A model generated the notes under the pieces. The model searched no databases. It had not been told where the DNA came from and saw nothing but the letters and a program-made list of their open reading frames with translations. A stretch of DNA of 15,403 nt from Bryobacterales bacterium. Its GTDB lineage: Bacteria; Cyanobacteriota; Vampirovibrionia; Obscuribacterales; Obscuribacteraceae. Positions 1 through 6,841 of this stretch are shown in pieces. Each line of letters opens with the position of its first letter. The stretch's first letter is position 1. Location of the stretch: NCBI GenBank assembly GCA_903970295.1, contig CAJCHQ010000201.1:1-15403 (forward strand). The letters run 5' to 3'. Made by a program: the position numbers and the translations under genes.

Positions 1-90
1 GGCTTCCGCGCCTAAGCAGGCAAGCCCAATGCCAGGCAATACAAAGCTGAAAGCAGCCAGCCATGTTGCTGCTCTCGTCATTGCCTTCAT
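1..90 (-). CDS. N-terminus of an exported protein, cut by window edge
   Basis: Reading leftward from an ATG at 88-90 there are 30 open codons to the window edge. They form a typical Sec signal peptide: MKAMTR gives a positive n-region, then an Ala/Leu/Phe-rich hydrophobic core (about residues 7-24), then a small-residue stretch ending LGAEA that could hold the cleavage site. The mature protein lies outside the window, so no function can be given. It lies 100 bp downstream of the TadG-like gene on the same strand and could share its transcript. The Shine-Dalgarno is weak (TTTGAG just upstream), so ATG4 or an upstream TTG remain possible starts. Confidence 0.55.
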   Translation of the reverse strand, partial: MKAMTRAATWLAAFSFVLPGIGLACLGAEA

Positions 91-190
91 GCTCAAACAG
101 GATTTACTCAACTCATCTACCCTTTGTCCCATTGTCGCCTAAATCAGCCAATTTTGCTAACTAGTTCGCACTGAAAATTGTGCCAACTAA

Positions 191-1744
191 CTAGGGTAAT
201 GCCGTGAATGTCACCGTGGTAACACGAGAAATATTCAGGTTTCCCAGACCCTGGGTGGCGCCTGTGCCAGGGGTCCAGTTGATTGTCCCGGTTTCGGAGG
301 TGAAATGCTTGTCTGTTGGATATGGTCCGATGATCGTGCTGAAGCAAGTATTTGGACCATTTTCCGCTTGTTCGATCATGATTGGTTTCGCCGTGCCGTC
401 GGGACCGGACCTGGGCTGGCTCATCCAGCCGGGTACGCCGGCAGTGGCGGGCACGCAGACCACTGTCGGATCGCTCAAATCCGGTTGCTTGTAAGTGGGG
501 TAGATATACCAGAGGGTGTTTGTTGGAGACAGTGGTGTCGCGGCTAATAAAGCCTGCAGATTCTGGGCCGTATAATTCGGGCAAAACTCTCTGATTCTTT
601 GCAGGAGCGTATTCACAACTATGGTATGGTCGCCGGGCAGTGCATCGTGAATAGCGTGCCACAGAGTTGGGGGCTGGTATTCCTGCCCGAGCGTGGCGTA
701 TCCGTCTTCAACGCCTTTCCCGGGCTTTTGAATCTTGTATTTCTTTACCTGCCAGACCTTGCCGGTCTCGTAATTATATTGGGTGACCGCATAGAGACCG
801 CCCTGAACCATCCATTTGGCTGTGTTTTCAATGCTGATGCTGACGAAAGAATGCGGTATGGCCATGTAGTATTTGCGCATGGGATTGGCGACGGCACAGG
901 CTGTGGCAGTCAAGGACAGTTGACCGTTGATTTGTCCGGCTTCCTTGAAGGCATTGGGAATCGGATTTTGCGCTTCAGCAACCGGTGTTTGGGCTTGTTG
1001 GAAGGCTGTGGCTGAAATTAAATGTGGTGCTTCGCCGACGTGAAATGTCGTAAAGCAGAATTTCTCGTTGTTTGCCTTCATCGGGTTGTAGCCCTGCATG
1101 TAATAAGAGCTATCTTTCATCTGAATCAAATTGGGATTGGCATTGACCGGCAAGGCCATTTTGTCGACCTGCAAATTGCTTTCTTCGCCGCGATAGACCC
1201 ATGCCACTGCCCACTCGCCGTTTTTGTCGGTGGTGACGGCGCCTTCTTGACCGAGAAGTTTGGCGGGCTTGCCCTGGGAAATTTGTTTGAAGTGAACATC
1301 GGCCGCGTCTTTGCTGTTCAAGACGCTGTAGAGATTGCCTAGAATCGTTTGGGCCTGTTGCATTGCCTGTTGCGCGTCGCCGGCTCCCTGACCGTTAGTG
1401 TCGTTGCCGCTCGCTTTCATTGCCTCTTCGTTAGCGTTGATCAGATAGGCTTTGCCAATCACCCGGTTGATATTGGTCAGACCGGCATTGCCGGTAGAAT
1501 CGGCAACGTCGTCGTAACCGGAACCCACACCGCATGGCACTTTATTTTCGACGGCTCGTTTTGAAACGTTCAAAGCGGCTGCGTCGACTGAGTTTCTCAA
1601 TTCCTGGGAGCCGCCCAGATACATCATAAATTTAAACCCGGCGATGATCGCCACAATGATTAAAAGCGCCGCGGCCACCACCAATCCGATCGATGCACCG
1701 CGGGCTTTCCGTTTCGAGTAAATCGCCAGTTTTAATCGAGACAT
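191..1744 (-). CDS. TadG-like pilus-assembly protein (large minor pseudopilin)
   Basis: A 517-residue protein. It has a basic N-terminus (KRKARGAS at about 11-18), one long hydrophobic segment at about 18-44, and then the pattern RNSVDAAALNVSKRA, the D-A-A-A-L signature that follows the anchor in TadG-like and related Tad/Flp proteins. The remaining 450 or so residues would be extracytoplasmic. They contain several cysteines (in VPCG, KFCF, TACAV, EFCPNY, VVCV and NTCF) that could form disulfides, and are rich in Asn, Thr and Gln. No VWA MIDAS motif is evident, unlike some TadG proteins. The start ATG follows the stop of the preceding TadE-like gene by 7 nt, and that stop lies inside the SD-like GTGAGAG, so translation is probably coupled. 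It is the third gene of the pilin-like operon. The family call rests on the N-terminus; the large domain is unrecognised. Confidence 0.65.
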   Translation of the reverse strand: MSRLKLAIYSKRKARGASIGLVVAAALLIIVAIIAGFKFMMYLGGSQELRNSVDAAALNVSKRAVENKVPCGVGSGYDDVADSTGNAGLTNINRVIGKAYLINANEEAMKASGNDTNGQGAGDAQQAMQQAQTILGNLYSVLNSKDAADVHFKQISQGKPAKLLGQEGAVTTDKNGEWAVAWVYRGEESNLQVDKMALPVNANPNLIQMKDSSYYMQGYNPMKANNEKFCFTTFHVGEAPHLISATAFQQAQTPVAEAQNPIPNAFKEAGQINGQLSLTATACAVANPMRKYYMAIPHSFVSISIENTAKWMVQGGLYAVTQYNYETGKVWQVKKYKIQKPGKGVEDGYATLGQEYQPPTLWHAIHDALPGDHTIVVNTLLQRIREFCPNYTAQNLQALLAATPLSPTNTLWYIYPTYKQPDLSDPTVVCVPATAGVPGWMSQPRSGPDGTAKPIMIEQAENGPNTCFSTIIGPYPTDKHFTSETGTINWTPGTGATQGLGNLNISRVTTVTFTALP

Positions 1745-1751
1745 TTCGCTC

Positions 1752-2162
1752 TCACTGAGGGGCGGGGAAAGAAACTATTGGTTGCATGGCATTGGCGGTG
1801 AGAAGCTGATGGTTCCAGCCGGGAAACGGGATTGGTACTTGCACGTCCATCGACGTCATGATTCGCACTTCTTGCAAGCCCAAATCGAAGTCCACATTAT
1901 CGAGATTAACGCTGTTCACATTTGAGGGTTTTTGATAAATCGCCAGCACATCGTTGCAGGCTTTAATCGCATCTGGCTTATCCGAAATTGTCGAGCATAA
2001 GCGCGCCAGCTGCTCGGCGAATTCTTCGTTGACCTGGGCGGCGTTCGAAATTACGGCGATATCTACGCCAAAAAACGCCAGCGGAATGAAAACGAAGAAA
2101 CCGGCCATCGTTTCGATCAAGCTGGCGCCACGCGTCTTTCGTCGATTGTTGTGCATCTTCAT
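1752..2162 (-). CDS. TadE-like minor pseudopilin (second gene)
   Basis: A 136-residue protein when started at the ATG at 2160-2162. That ATG overlaps the TGA of the preceding gene (ATGA, 2159-2162), the usual sign of coupled translation. The open frame extends further upstream to 2342, but that part lies inside the neighbouring gene and reads like out-of-frame sequence, so the long version is rejected. Residues 10-17 (TRGASLIE) followed by a hydrophobic helix (about 18-42) match the TadE-like N-terminus, with the conserved Gly and Glu near the membrane boundary. After the anchor come about 95 soluble residues with two cysteines (RLCST, KACND). It probably acts as a minor pilin or anchoring partner of the flanking TadE- and TadG-like proteins; no Tad ATPase or secretin gene is in view. 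Confidence 0.65.
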   Translation of the reverse strand: MKMHNNRRKTRGASLIETMAGFFVFIPLAFFGVDIAVISNAAQVNEEFAEQLARLCSTISDKPDAIKACNDVLAIYQKPSNVNSVNLDNVDFDLGLQEVRIMTSMDVQVPIPFPGWNHQLLTANAMQPIVSFPAPQ

Positions 2163-2704
2163 TCGTTTACGAACCGATTGTTTTCGACCGGACGCCGACC
2201 GCTGATTGTGAAGGTAATGGGCGAGCCCAGACCCGGTATACCGTTGAGAAACGGAATTGTGAAAAACGGGCGGTAGCCGACGGTAGTTGAGACGATGACG
2301 AACCAGAAATTGAGGGTTTGATTGCTGCCGACCGGCTGCCATGGTACTGGCTGATAATCAAGCGTTGTCACCAGATCCTGGGTCGGGTGAGCAAGCGATC
2401 CGAGTAAACTGCTGCGCCATTGCGCTGGTATGGTGGCAATCACCGGACCGTTCATGGCTAACGCCTGCGACCGCGGCGTTTTCACAGCTTCCCGCAATTG
2501 CAATTGGTTGAGTGAATAGACTGCGGCATAGTCGATTGCCAGGAAGATCGTATCCAGGACCGGCAACAGCCCGAACACGAAAAGCATGAACAGGGCGGGG
2601 CCGAATTCGCTCAATGCTGAACCCTGACCGGAACGGTTTTTGTGTCGAACAACCACTTTCAACCCGACCACCATTTTGAAGCGGACTTTGCTCTGTTTTC
2701 CCAT
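2159..2704 (-). CDS. TadE-like minor pseudopilin (first gene of operon)
   Basis: A 181-residue protein. A basic tail (residues 1-25) leads into SALSEFGPALFMLFVFGLL, a TadE-like segment with Glu33 at the N-terminal edge of a hydrophobic helix (about 29-58). About 120 extracytoplasmic residues follow, ending FTISGRRPVEN; there is no cysteine. It ends in an ATGA overlap with the next pilin-like gene. The ATG at 2702-2704 is the first possible start (an in-frame TAA lies 18 nt upstream). It has no Shine-Dalgarno sequence and sits in the 3' arm of a 9-bp inverted repeat, so its initiation looks regulated or leaderless-like. An internal ATG at residue 11 also lacks a ribosome site. Confidence is good for the gene, moderate for the family. 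Confidence 0.65.
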   Translation of the reverse strand: MGKQSKVRFKMVVGLKVVVRHKNRSGQGSALSEFGPALFMLFVFGLLPVLDTIFLAIDYAAVYSLNQLQLREAVKTPRSQALAMNGPVIATIPAQWRSSLLGSLAHPTQDLVTTLDYQPVPWQPVGSNQTLNFWFVIVSTTVGYRPFFTIPFLNGIPGLGSPITFTISGRRPVENNRFVNE

Positions 2705-2781
2705 TGCCGAGATTGAGGCCGCTTAGTCTAGTTATTGCCGAGTAACGTGGAGAGCGTGTGACTAGACTTCGGCGGCAATGG
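2701..2781 (-). promoter_or_regulatory. Structured 5' leader masking a start codon
   Basis: In the orientation of the pilin-like operon the leader reads CCATTGCCG (2781-2773), AGTCTAGT (2768-2761), a 28-nt middle, ACTAGACT (2732-2725), a 15-nt stretch, then CGGCAATGG (2709-2701). The two pairs of arms are perfectly complementary (9 bp and 8 bp) and nested. The outer 3' arm contains the ATG of the first gene (2704-2702). A second copy of the masking sequence, CTCGGCAAT (2742-2734), lies in the loop region and could pair with the same CCATTGCCG arm, giving two exclusive folds. What would flip the fold is unknown. Confidence 0.5.
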
Positions 2782-2784
2782 CAC

Positions 2785-2813
2785 CTTATACCTTTTACCA
2801 CCGTCGGGGGCAA
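2785..2813 (-). promoter_or_regulatory. Candidate sigma70-type promoter of pilin-like operon
   Basis: On the minus strand a -35 box TTGCCC (2813-2808) and a -10 box TATAAG (2790-2785) are separated by exactly 17 nt. The predicted transcription start falls about 7 nt downstream, at the first arm of the inverted-repeat leader, so transcript start and RNA structure fit together. Confidence 0.5.
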
Positions 2814-2828
2814 AAATAGACACGTCTA
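2812..2828 (-). terminator. Weak terminator-like hairpin at the end of the M13 peptidase gene
   Basis: The stop codon TAG of the peptidase gene starts a TAGAC/GTCTA inverted repeat (2-nt centre, so effectively a 4-bp stem with a tetraloop) followed at once by TTTTT on the minus strand. The stem is short and AT-rich, so termination would be weak; the T run also touches the -35 box of the next promoter. Confidence 0.3.
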
Positions 2829-4928
2829 CCACAGCCGGCAGCGGTCCTTCGACGGTAGAAGCATCTGGCAGTCGTCTTTGCATTCGAAGGCTTTCTCGAA
2901 CGTATCCATGTTTGCCAGCGTGCCGTTCACTCTGAAGTGGGCGGTCGGATGCGGGTTGGTATTAGCCATCAAGCGTTCTTTTTCTGGGCGATAATTCGTT
3001 GCCCACATTTGAGCGAAAGCCAAGAAAAATTGTTGTTCAGGTGTGAAGCCATTGACGTCCTTGGTGTGAGGCTTGCCTTCCAGCGAATGTTCGAGAGTTT
3101 TGTAAGCGATTGTCAGTCCACCCAGATCCGCGGCTGACTCGCCCGAGACCAGGGCACCTTTGAAGTGTGTGTCTCCAGCGACTACATATTTGTCGAATTG
3201 CTTGGAAATCAGATCGACTCTTTCGTTGAAACGTTTGAGGTCGTCTGCTGTCCACCACTCTTTCAAATTGCCGGAACCGTCGAATTTGCGACCCTGATCG
3301 TCGAAACCGTGCGTCATTTCGTGACCGATGATCATGCCCATGCTACCGAGGTTGGTGGCGTCATCGGCCTTGGGATCGAAAATCGGCGGCTGCAAAATTC
3401 CTGCCGGGAAGACGATCTCATTCATTTCGGCCATGTAATAGGCGTTCACGGCTTGCGGATTCATCAACCACTCGGTGCGGTCGACGGGCTTGCCGATTTT
3501 CGCCAGTTGACGATTGAATTCGAATTGTTCGGCCTTGAATATGTTGCCCACGTATGAATCGCGATTGACTTCCAGTTTGGAATAGTCTCGCCATTTGTCA
3601 GGGTAGCCGATCTTTTCTGAAAATAGATCGAGTTTGGCGATTGCGTTCTTGCGCGTTTCCGGCCCCATCCAATCGAGATTGCTGAGTTCCTGACGGAGCG
3701 TGTTTTTCAGATTGTGGACGAGTGCCAACGCTTTTGCTTTTGCTTCTGGCGGAAATGCAGTTTCGACATACAGTTGTCCGGCCATCATGCCCATCTCGTG
3801 ATCGGCGATTTCAATCACGCGCTTCCATCTCGGCAAGTTTTCTTTCTTACCGTTGAGAATGCGTCCTTCGAATTCGAAATCTTCGTCGACGAATTTGGAC
3901 GAAAGATAGGGGGCTGCTCCGCTGACTAAATGCCAGCGCAAATAGTCTTTCCAGTCATCGAGCGGAACCGAGACAAGCAATTGATCCAGGCCTTTGAAAA
4001 AGTCCGGCTCTACAATATTGATGTCGACCGTGCCGGGGTAATTGACTTCGGTCAAATACCTGGTCCATGAGAAATGTGGTGTCAAATCACCGAGCTTGGC
4101 GATCGGCATTTTGTGATAAGTCTTTTCCGGAATGCGCAAATCGGTATTCTTCATCGAAACCTCAGCCAGCTTCGTTTCGATCGCCATCACTTTTTCAGCT
4201 TTGGCTTTGGCGACGGCGCTGTCGCATCCGATCAGCTCGAACATTTTTTTCAAATGGGTGATGTATTGTTCTCGCAGCTCGATTGAATGTTTGTCGGTGT
4301 TAAAATAATAGTCGCGATCCGGCAGCCCGAGACCGCCTTGACCAGCCTGCCCGATCACTTGTGTGCTGTCTTTGAAATCTTGCCCCGAGCTCAGACCAAA
4401 TATTGCATCGATGCCGATTTGCTGGAGGTGGGCAATTTCTGATTGCAGCGACTCTGTATTCTGGATGGCGTCAATGCGCTTCATCTCTTCTTCGAGCGGC
4501 TTCAGTCCTAATTTTTCCGCTTTGTCTGCATCCATGCCGACAGCCCAGAAATCACCAATTTTCTTTTCGTTGCTTCCGGCCGCTGCGTTCGTATTGGCGG
4601 CGGCATTTTCCATTATTTTCTTGAGCAGGAATTGATTCTTTTCATTGACGATGTTGAGCACGCCCCAGTTGCTATAGTCGCCTGGTATGGGAGTGTTTTT
4701 CAGCCAGGTGCCATTGGCATACTCGTAGAAATCGCGACATGGTGGTACCTGTTTATCCATGTTGGCAACGTTGATGGTTGTCGCTGCTTGCGTCTCCTGG
4801 GTATTAGCCAGAGCCATTTCCTTTTCAGCCGAGGCCGGCAAAACCGCTGCAGCTAGAACGCTAGCCAGACTGAGGATAACTGTGCGAGCCGATAGAGGTT
4901 TAACCCTCATCATTTTGACACTCAACAT
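2826..4928 (-). CDS. M13 (neprilysin/PepO-type) zinc metallopeptidase, exported
   Basis: A 700-residue endopeptidase of family M13, which cuts peptide substrates outside the cytoplasm. It begins with a signal peptide (about 1-34, ending LPASA). A conserved Cys-containing N-terminal motif (PPCRDFYEYANGTWL, about 62-76), the substrate-binding NAYY motif (about 495-498) and the zinc site HEMTH (536-540, Glu537 catalytic) follow. The third zinc ligand Glu597 lies in GESAADLGG with Asp601 beside it; near the end come HFRVNGTL (about 664-671) and the terminal CRLW, matching the family's CxxW ending. All catalytic residues are present and the length is normal. The start at 4928 is chosen because AGGAG sits 8 nt upstream and a signal peptide follows; a longer frame to 5039 would overlap the next gene. 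It is 58 nt downstream of the cNMP/PATAN gene and may share its transcript. Confidence 0.93.
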   Translation of the reverse strand: MLSVKMMRVKPLSARTVILSLASVLAAAVLPASAEKEMALANTQETQAATTINVANMDKQVPPCRDFYEYANGTWLKNTPIPGDYSNWGVLNIVNEKNQFLLKKIMENAAANTNAAAGSNEKKIGDFWAVGMDADKAEKLGLKPLEEEMKRIDAIQNTESLQSEIAHLQQIGIDAIFGLSSGQDFKDSTQVIGQAGQGGLGLPDRDYYFNTDKHSIELREQYITHLKKMFELIGCDSAVAKAKAEKVMAIETKLAEVSMKNTDLRIPEKTYHKMPIAKLGDLTPHFSWTRYLTEVNYPGTVDINIVEPDFFKGLDQLLVSVPLDDWKDYLRWHLVSGAAPYLSSKFVDEDFEFEGRILNGKKENLPRWKRVIEIADHEMGMMAGQLYVETAFPPEAKAKALALVHNLKNTLRQELSNLDWMGPETRKNAIAKLDLFSEKIGYPDKWRDYSKLEVNRDSYVGNIFKAEQFEFNRQLAKIGKPVDRTEWLMNPQAVNAYYMAEMNEIVFPAGILQPPIFDPKADDATNLGSMGMIIGHEMTHGFDDQGRKFDGSGNLKEWWTADDLKRFNERVDLISKQFDKYVVAGDTHFKGALVSGESAADLGGLTIAYKTLEHSLEGKPHTKDVNGFTPEQQFFLAFAQMWATNYRPEKERLMANTNPHPTAHFRVNGTLANMDTFEKAFECKDDCQMLLPSKDRCRLW

Positions 4929-4986
4929 TTGATTGCTCCTGAAGCTCCAATGATGGGACCGACTAAAAATACGAAAGTACAGTGTA

Positions 4987-6405
4987 TCAGCTGCCTCGAT
5001 TTTGCACGCTGGGCGTAGGTTTTTCATAAACCATTGCACCCATTAATTGCAGAAAACGTTTGGTGAAAAAAGTGAGGGCTAGTGTCGAGTCGCTGCGGGC
5101 GGAAAATTCGGGCGTCGCTCCTCGCACGTCAAGGGTCTTGCCGCCACGGTGTATTTTCAGGCAGCTCATCTGCGGATACTTCTTCACTGCTTCGTGCAGG
5201 GCTTCGTCGAGACAAGTCTGGACAATGTCAGTGCTGACGATGCTGGATAAATTGGCTGCCACCATATTCAGTGCGTACAATGTCGTCGACAATTTAGTCG
5301 ACTGTTTGACGAGCTGGCGCAAATTGACTTCGGCAGTGCTGGCTCGATTCGCTTTGCCCGAGCCTGCCGCGCCTGGGTCTTCATCGACGAGCAGGACCGC
5401 TACTTTGTTGATTTGTTTCTGGGAGAGAAGCTCTGAAAGTATGTGCAGCACCGTGTAGCGATCTCCGTTAATCAGAGGAAACATCTCTTCGACGGTCAGG
5501 TCAAGCGTAATCAATTTCCACACTTTTGGCGCCAGTGCCCGGCTTTCAGCCATGAGATCTTGCGCCTTGAGCTCTGGTATCGCGGTTGAAAACGTCATCG
5601 CCGCGCCACCAATTAAATCGGTGAGCTTGGCAAGTTCATCGGCCCGGCGCGAACCTTCGATTAACAATCTCTCAATTGCTCTGATCGCCGTTTGACGTTG
5701 CGCCGCATCGATATCTTGGTCGCTGCACCGGGCAAAGGCGAAGTCTGCCGAGTCTTGACTGCTGAGAAGCTCGAAAACGGCTGCTTCGCCATTCAAATGT
5801 CTGAAGTCGGCCGAGACCAGATGACCCTGATAAAACAAAAGCTTGGCGGAAGGTTTATTTGGTGTGGCGAAAATGTTCAGGGTGCCGGATTGGCGCGAAG
5901 CTGCGACTGCCTGAATCACCGTTGGTAAATCGAAAAAAGCCGTATTTCCCTGTAAGCCCGGAGCTACGAACGCCTCTCCCACATCACGCTTCTGAGCCAG
6001 TCGATTCAATTCCTCGGCCAGGCGCGGAAATTTGGTTTGCAAATCCAAAGATGCGCTTTTGGACAGCCTGAGGATCAGTGCTTCCTCCGGTACGCGGATC
6101 GTCGCCGTTCTTGGCCCGCCGTGAATCAAAGACATTTCGCCGAAACATTCTCCGGCTGTGAGATATGCTATCGGCGCAGCCATATCGGCCCGGCGCACTT
6201 CGACTGAGCCCCGCTTGATAATGTACAACCCATCGCCGGCGTCACCTTCGCGGAAGACCACATGACCGGGTCCGCAATTGATTTCTTCCAGGCTCAGGCT
6301 CAAACCGTAGATGATCCTGTCGTCGTCAATCATACGCAGAATCGAATCTTCTTTGAGGAACTTGACCAGTTCCTCGCGGTCTTGTTCTTGAAGAGAATCG
6401 ATCAT
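4987..6405 (-). CDS. Cyclic-nucleotide-binding + PATAN (DUF4388) domain regulator
   Basis: A cytoplasmic protein of 472 residues. Residues about 30-140 form a CRP/PKA-type cNMP-binding domain: VVFREGDAGDGLYIIKRGSVEV is its beta-roll, and FGEMSL..GGPRTA (88-101, with Glu90 and Arg99) is the phosphate-binding cassette, apparently intact. Residues about 155-225 (FFDLPTVIQAVAASRQSGTL, then LLFYQGHLVSADF) match the PATAN/DUF4388 domain, a phosphorelay-associated module. The last 240 residues are unrecognised, and no DNA-binding HTH is seen, so this is a sensor or adaptor rather than a CRP-type transcription factor. The ATG at 6405 (GAGA eight nt upstream) is preferred to an in-frame ATG at 6444, which has no ribosome site and adds an unlikely 13 residues. 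It is divergent from the triple-repeat gene. Confidence 0.8.
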   Translation of the reverse strand: MIDSLQEQDREELVKFLKEDSILRMIDDDRIIYGLSLSLEEINCGPGHVVFREGDAGDGLYIIKRGSVEVRRADMAAPIAYLTAGECFGEMSLIHGGPRTATIRVPEEALILRLSKSASLDLQTKFPRLAEELNRLAQKRDVGEAFVAPGLQGNTAFFDLPTVIQAVAASRQSGTLNIFATPNKPSAKLLFYQGHLVSADFRHLNGEAAVFELLSSQDSADFAFARCSDQDIDAAQRQTAIRAIERLLIEGSRRADELAKLTDLIGGAAMTFSTAIPELKAQDLMAESRALAPKVWKLITLDLTVEEMFPLINGDRYTVLHILSELLSQKQINKVAVLLVDEDPGAAGSGKANRASTAEVNLRQLVKQSTKLSTTLYALNMVAANLSSIVSTDIVQTCLDEALHEAVKKYPQMSCLKIHRGGKTLDVRGATPEFSARSDSTLALTFFTKRFLQLMGAMVYEKPTPSVQNRGS

Positions 6406-6561
6406 ACCGTTCTCAAACCCGGCTAGGCAAAGCGTTAAGGTCATAAGTATCGCAGATTGGCCGGGGCTCTTCTATATTGAAGGCGTAATCTAGGAGGCAG
6501 AGCTTAGGGCTGGGATGCACCGTGACTGAGCTCGTCAAGATGCTCGCTATTGAGTGTGACT

Positions 6562-6571
6562 TGTGATCACA
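6562..6571. promoter_or_regulatory. TGTGATCACA palindrome, CRP-like half-sites
   Basis: A perfect 10-bp palindrome of the two CRP-type half-sites TGTGA and TCACA without the usual 6-bp spacer. A further TGTGA begins at 6555, which pairs with TCACA across a 7-bp gap. It could be a regulator-binding site for either divergent gene. Half-site composition is the only evidence. Confidence 0.25.
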
Positions 6572-6622
6572 TCCCTAGATGCTTTCGACGGTACGCGCTC
6601 AAGTAGTGGTGTTATCGGTGGT

Positions 6623-6634
6623 GCCTCGCGAGGC
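6623..6634. repeat. 12-bp perfect palindrome GCCTCGCGAGGC
   Basis: A GC-rich perfect palindrome in the divergent intergenic region, not followed by a T run on either strand, so a protein-binding site is more likely than a terminator. No consensus is recognised. Confidence 0.3.
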
Positions 6635-6841
6635 GGTAATTGCCCGCGACAAATGGCTCAGTCTAGCTGGTCGGTTACTTTCTGATTACTCGCTGATTTA
6701 CTTTCTTCGAGTGCCTTTTTGCCATCGCCCACCGGTCATTCTCCTCAATACAGCTTGTCAATGTGGCAATATTGCTCCTGTCTGGAGTGCGCAAGCTCTG
6801 CGCCGTTTGGTGTTTTCGTAAAACTTTTCGGAAAACTATTC

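Larger units (their letters stand above)
6406..6841. other. Divergent intergenic region with two palindromes
   Basis: About 435 bp between two divergent genes with no convincing reading frame; the open frame starting at 6719 only extends the downstream gene, reads like non-coding sequence (MPSPTGHSPQYSLSM) and has no ribosome site. It holds two perfect palindromes, TGTGATCACA (6562-6571) and GCCTCGCGAGGC (6623-6634). On the minus strand an AT-rich AATATAG at about 6471-6477 could be a -10 box for the cNMP/PATAN gene. No confident -35/-10 pair was found for the plus-strand gene. Confidence 0.5.

Noticed and set aside
2163..2342. N-terminal extension of the second TadE-like gene (open frame to 2342)
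   Set aside because: It lies inside the upstream gene in another frame, has no ribosome site, and the ATGA-coupled start at 2162 gives a clean TadE-like N-terminus.
2358..2813. 151-codon minus-strand frame across the start of the first pilin-like gene
   Set aside because: It overlaps the TadE-like gene and the promoter/leader, is rich in Arg/Ser/Cys as expected for a shadow frame, and has no domain.
4929..5039. Longer start of the M13 peptidase
   Set aside because: It would overlap the next gene and put 37 residues before the signal peptide; AGGAG precedes the ATG at 4928.
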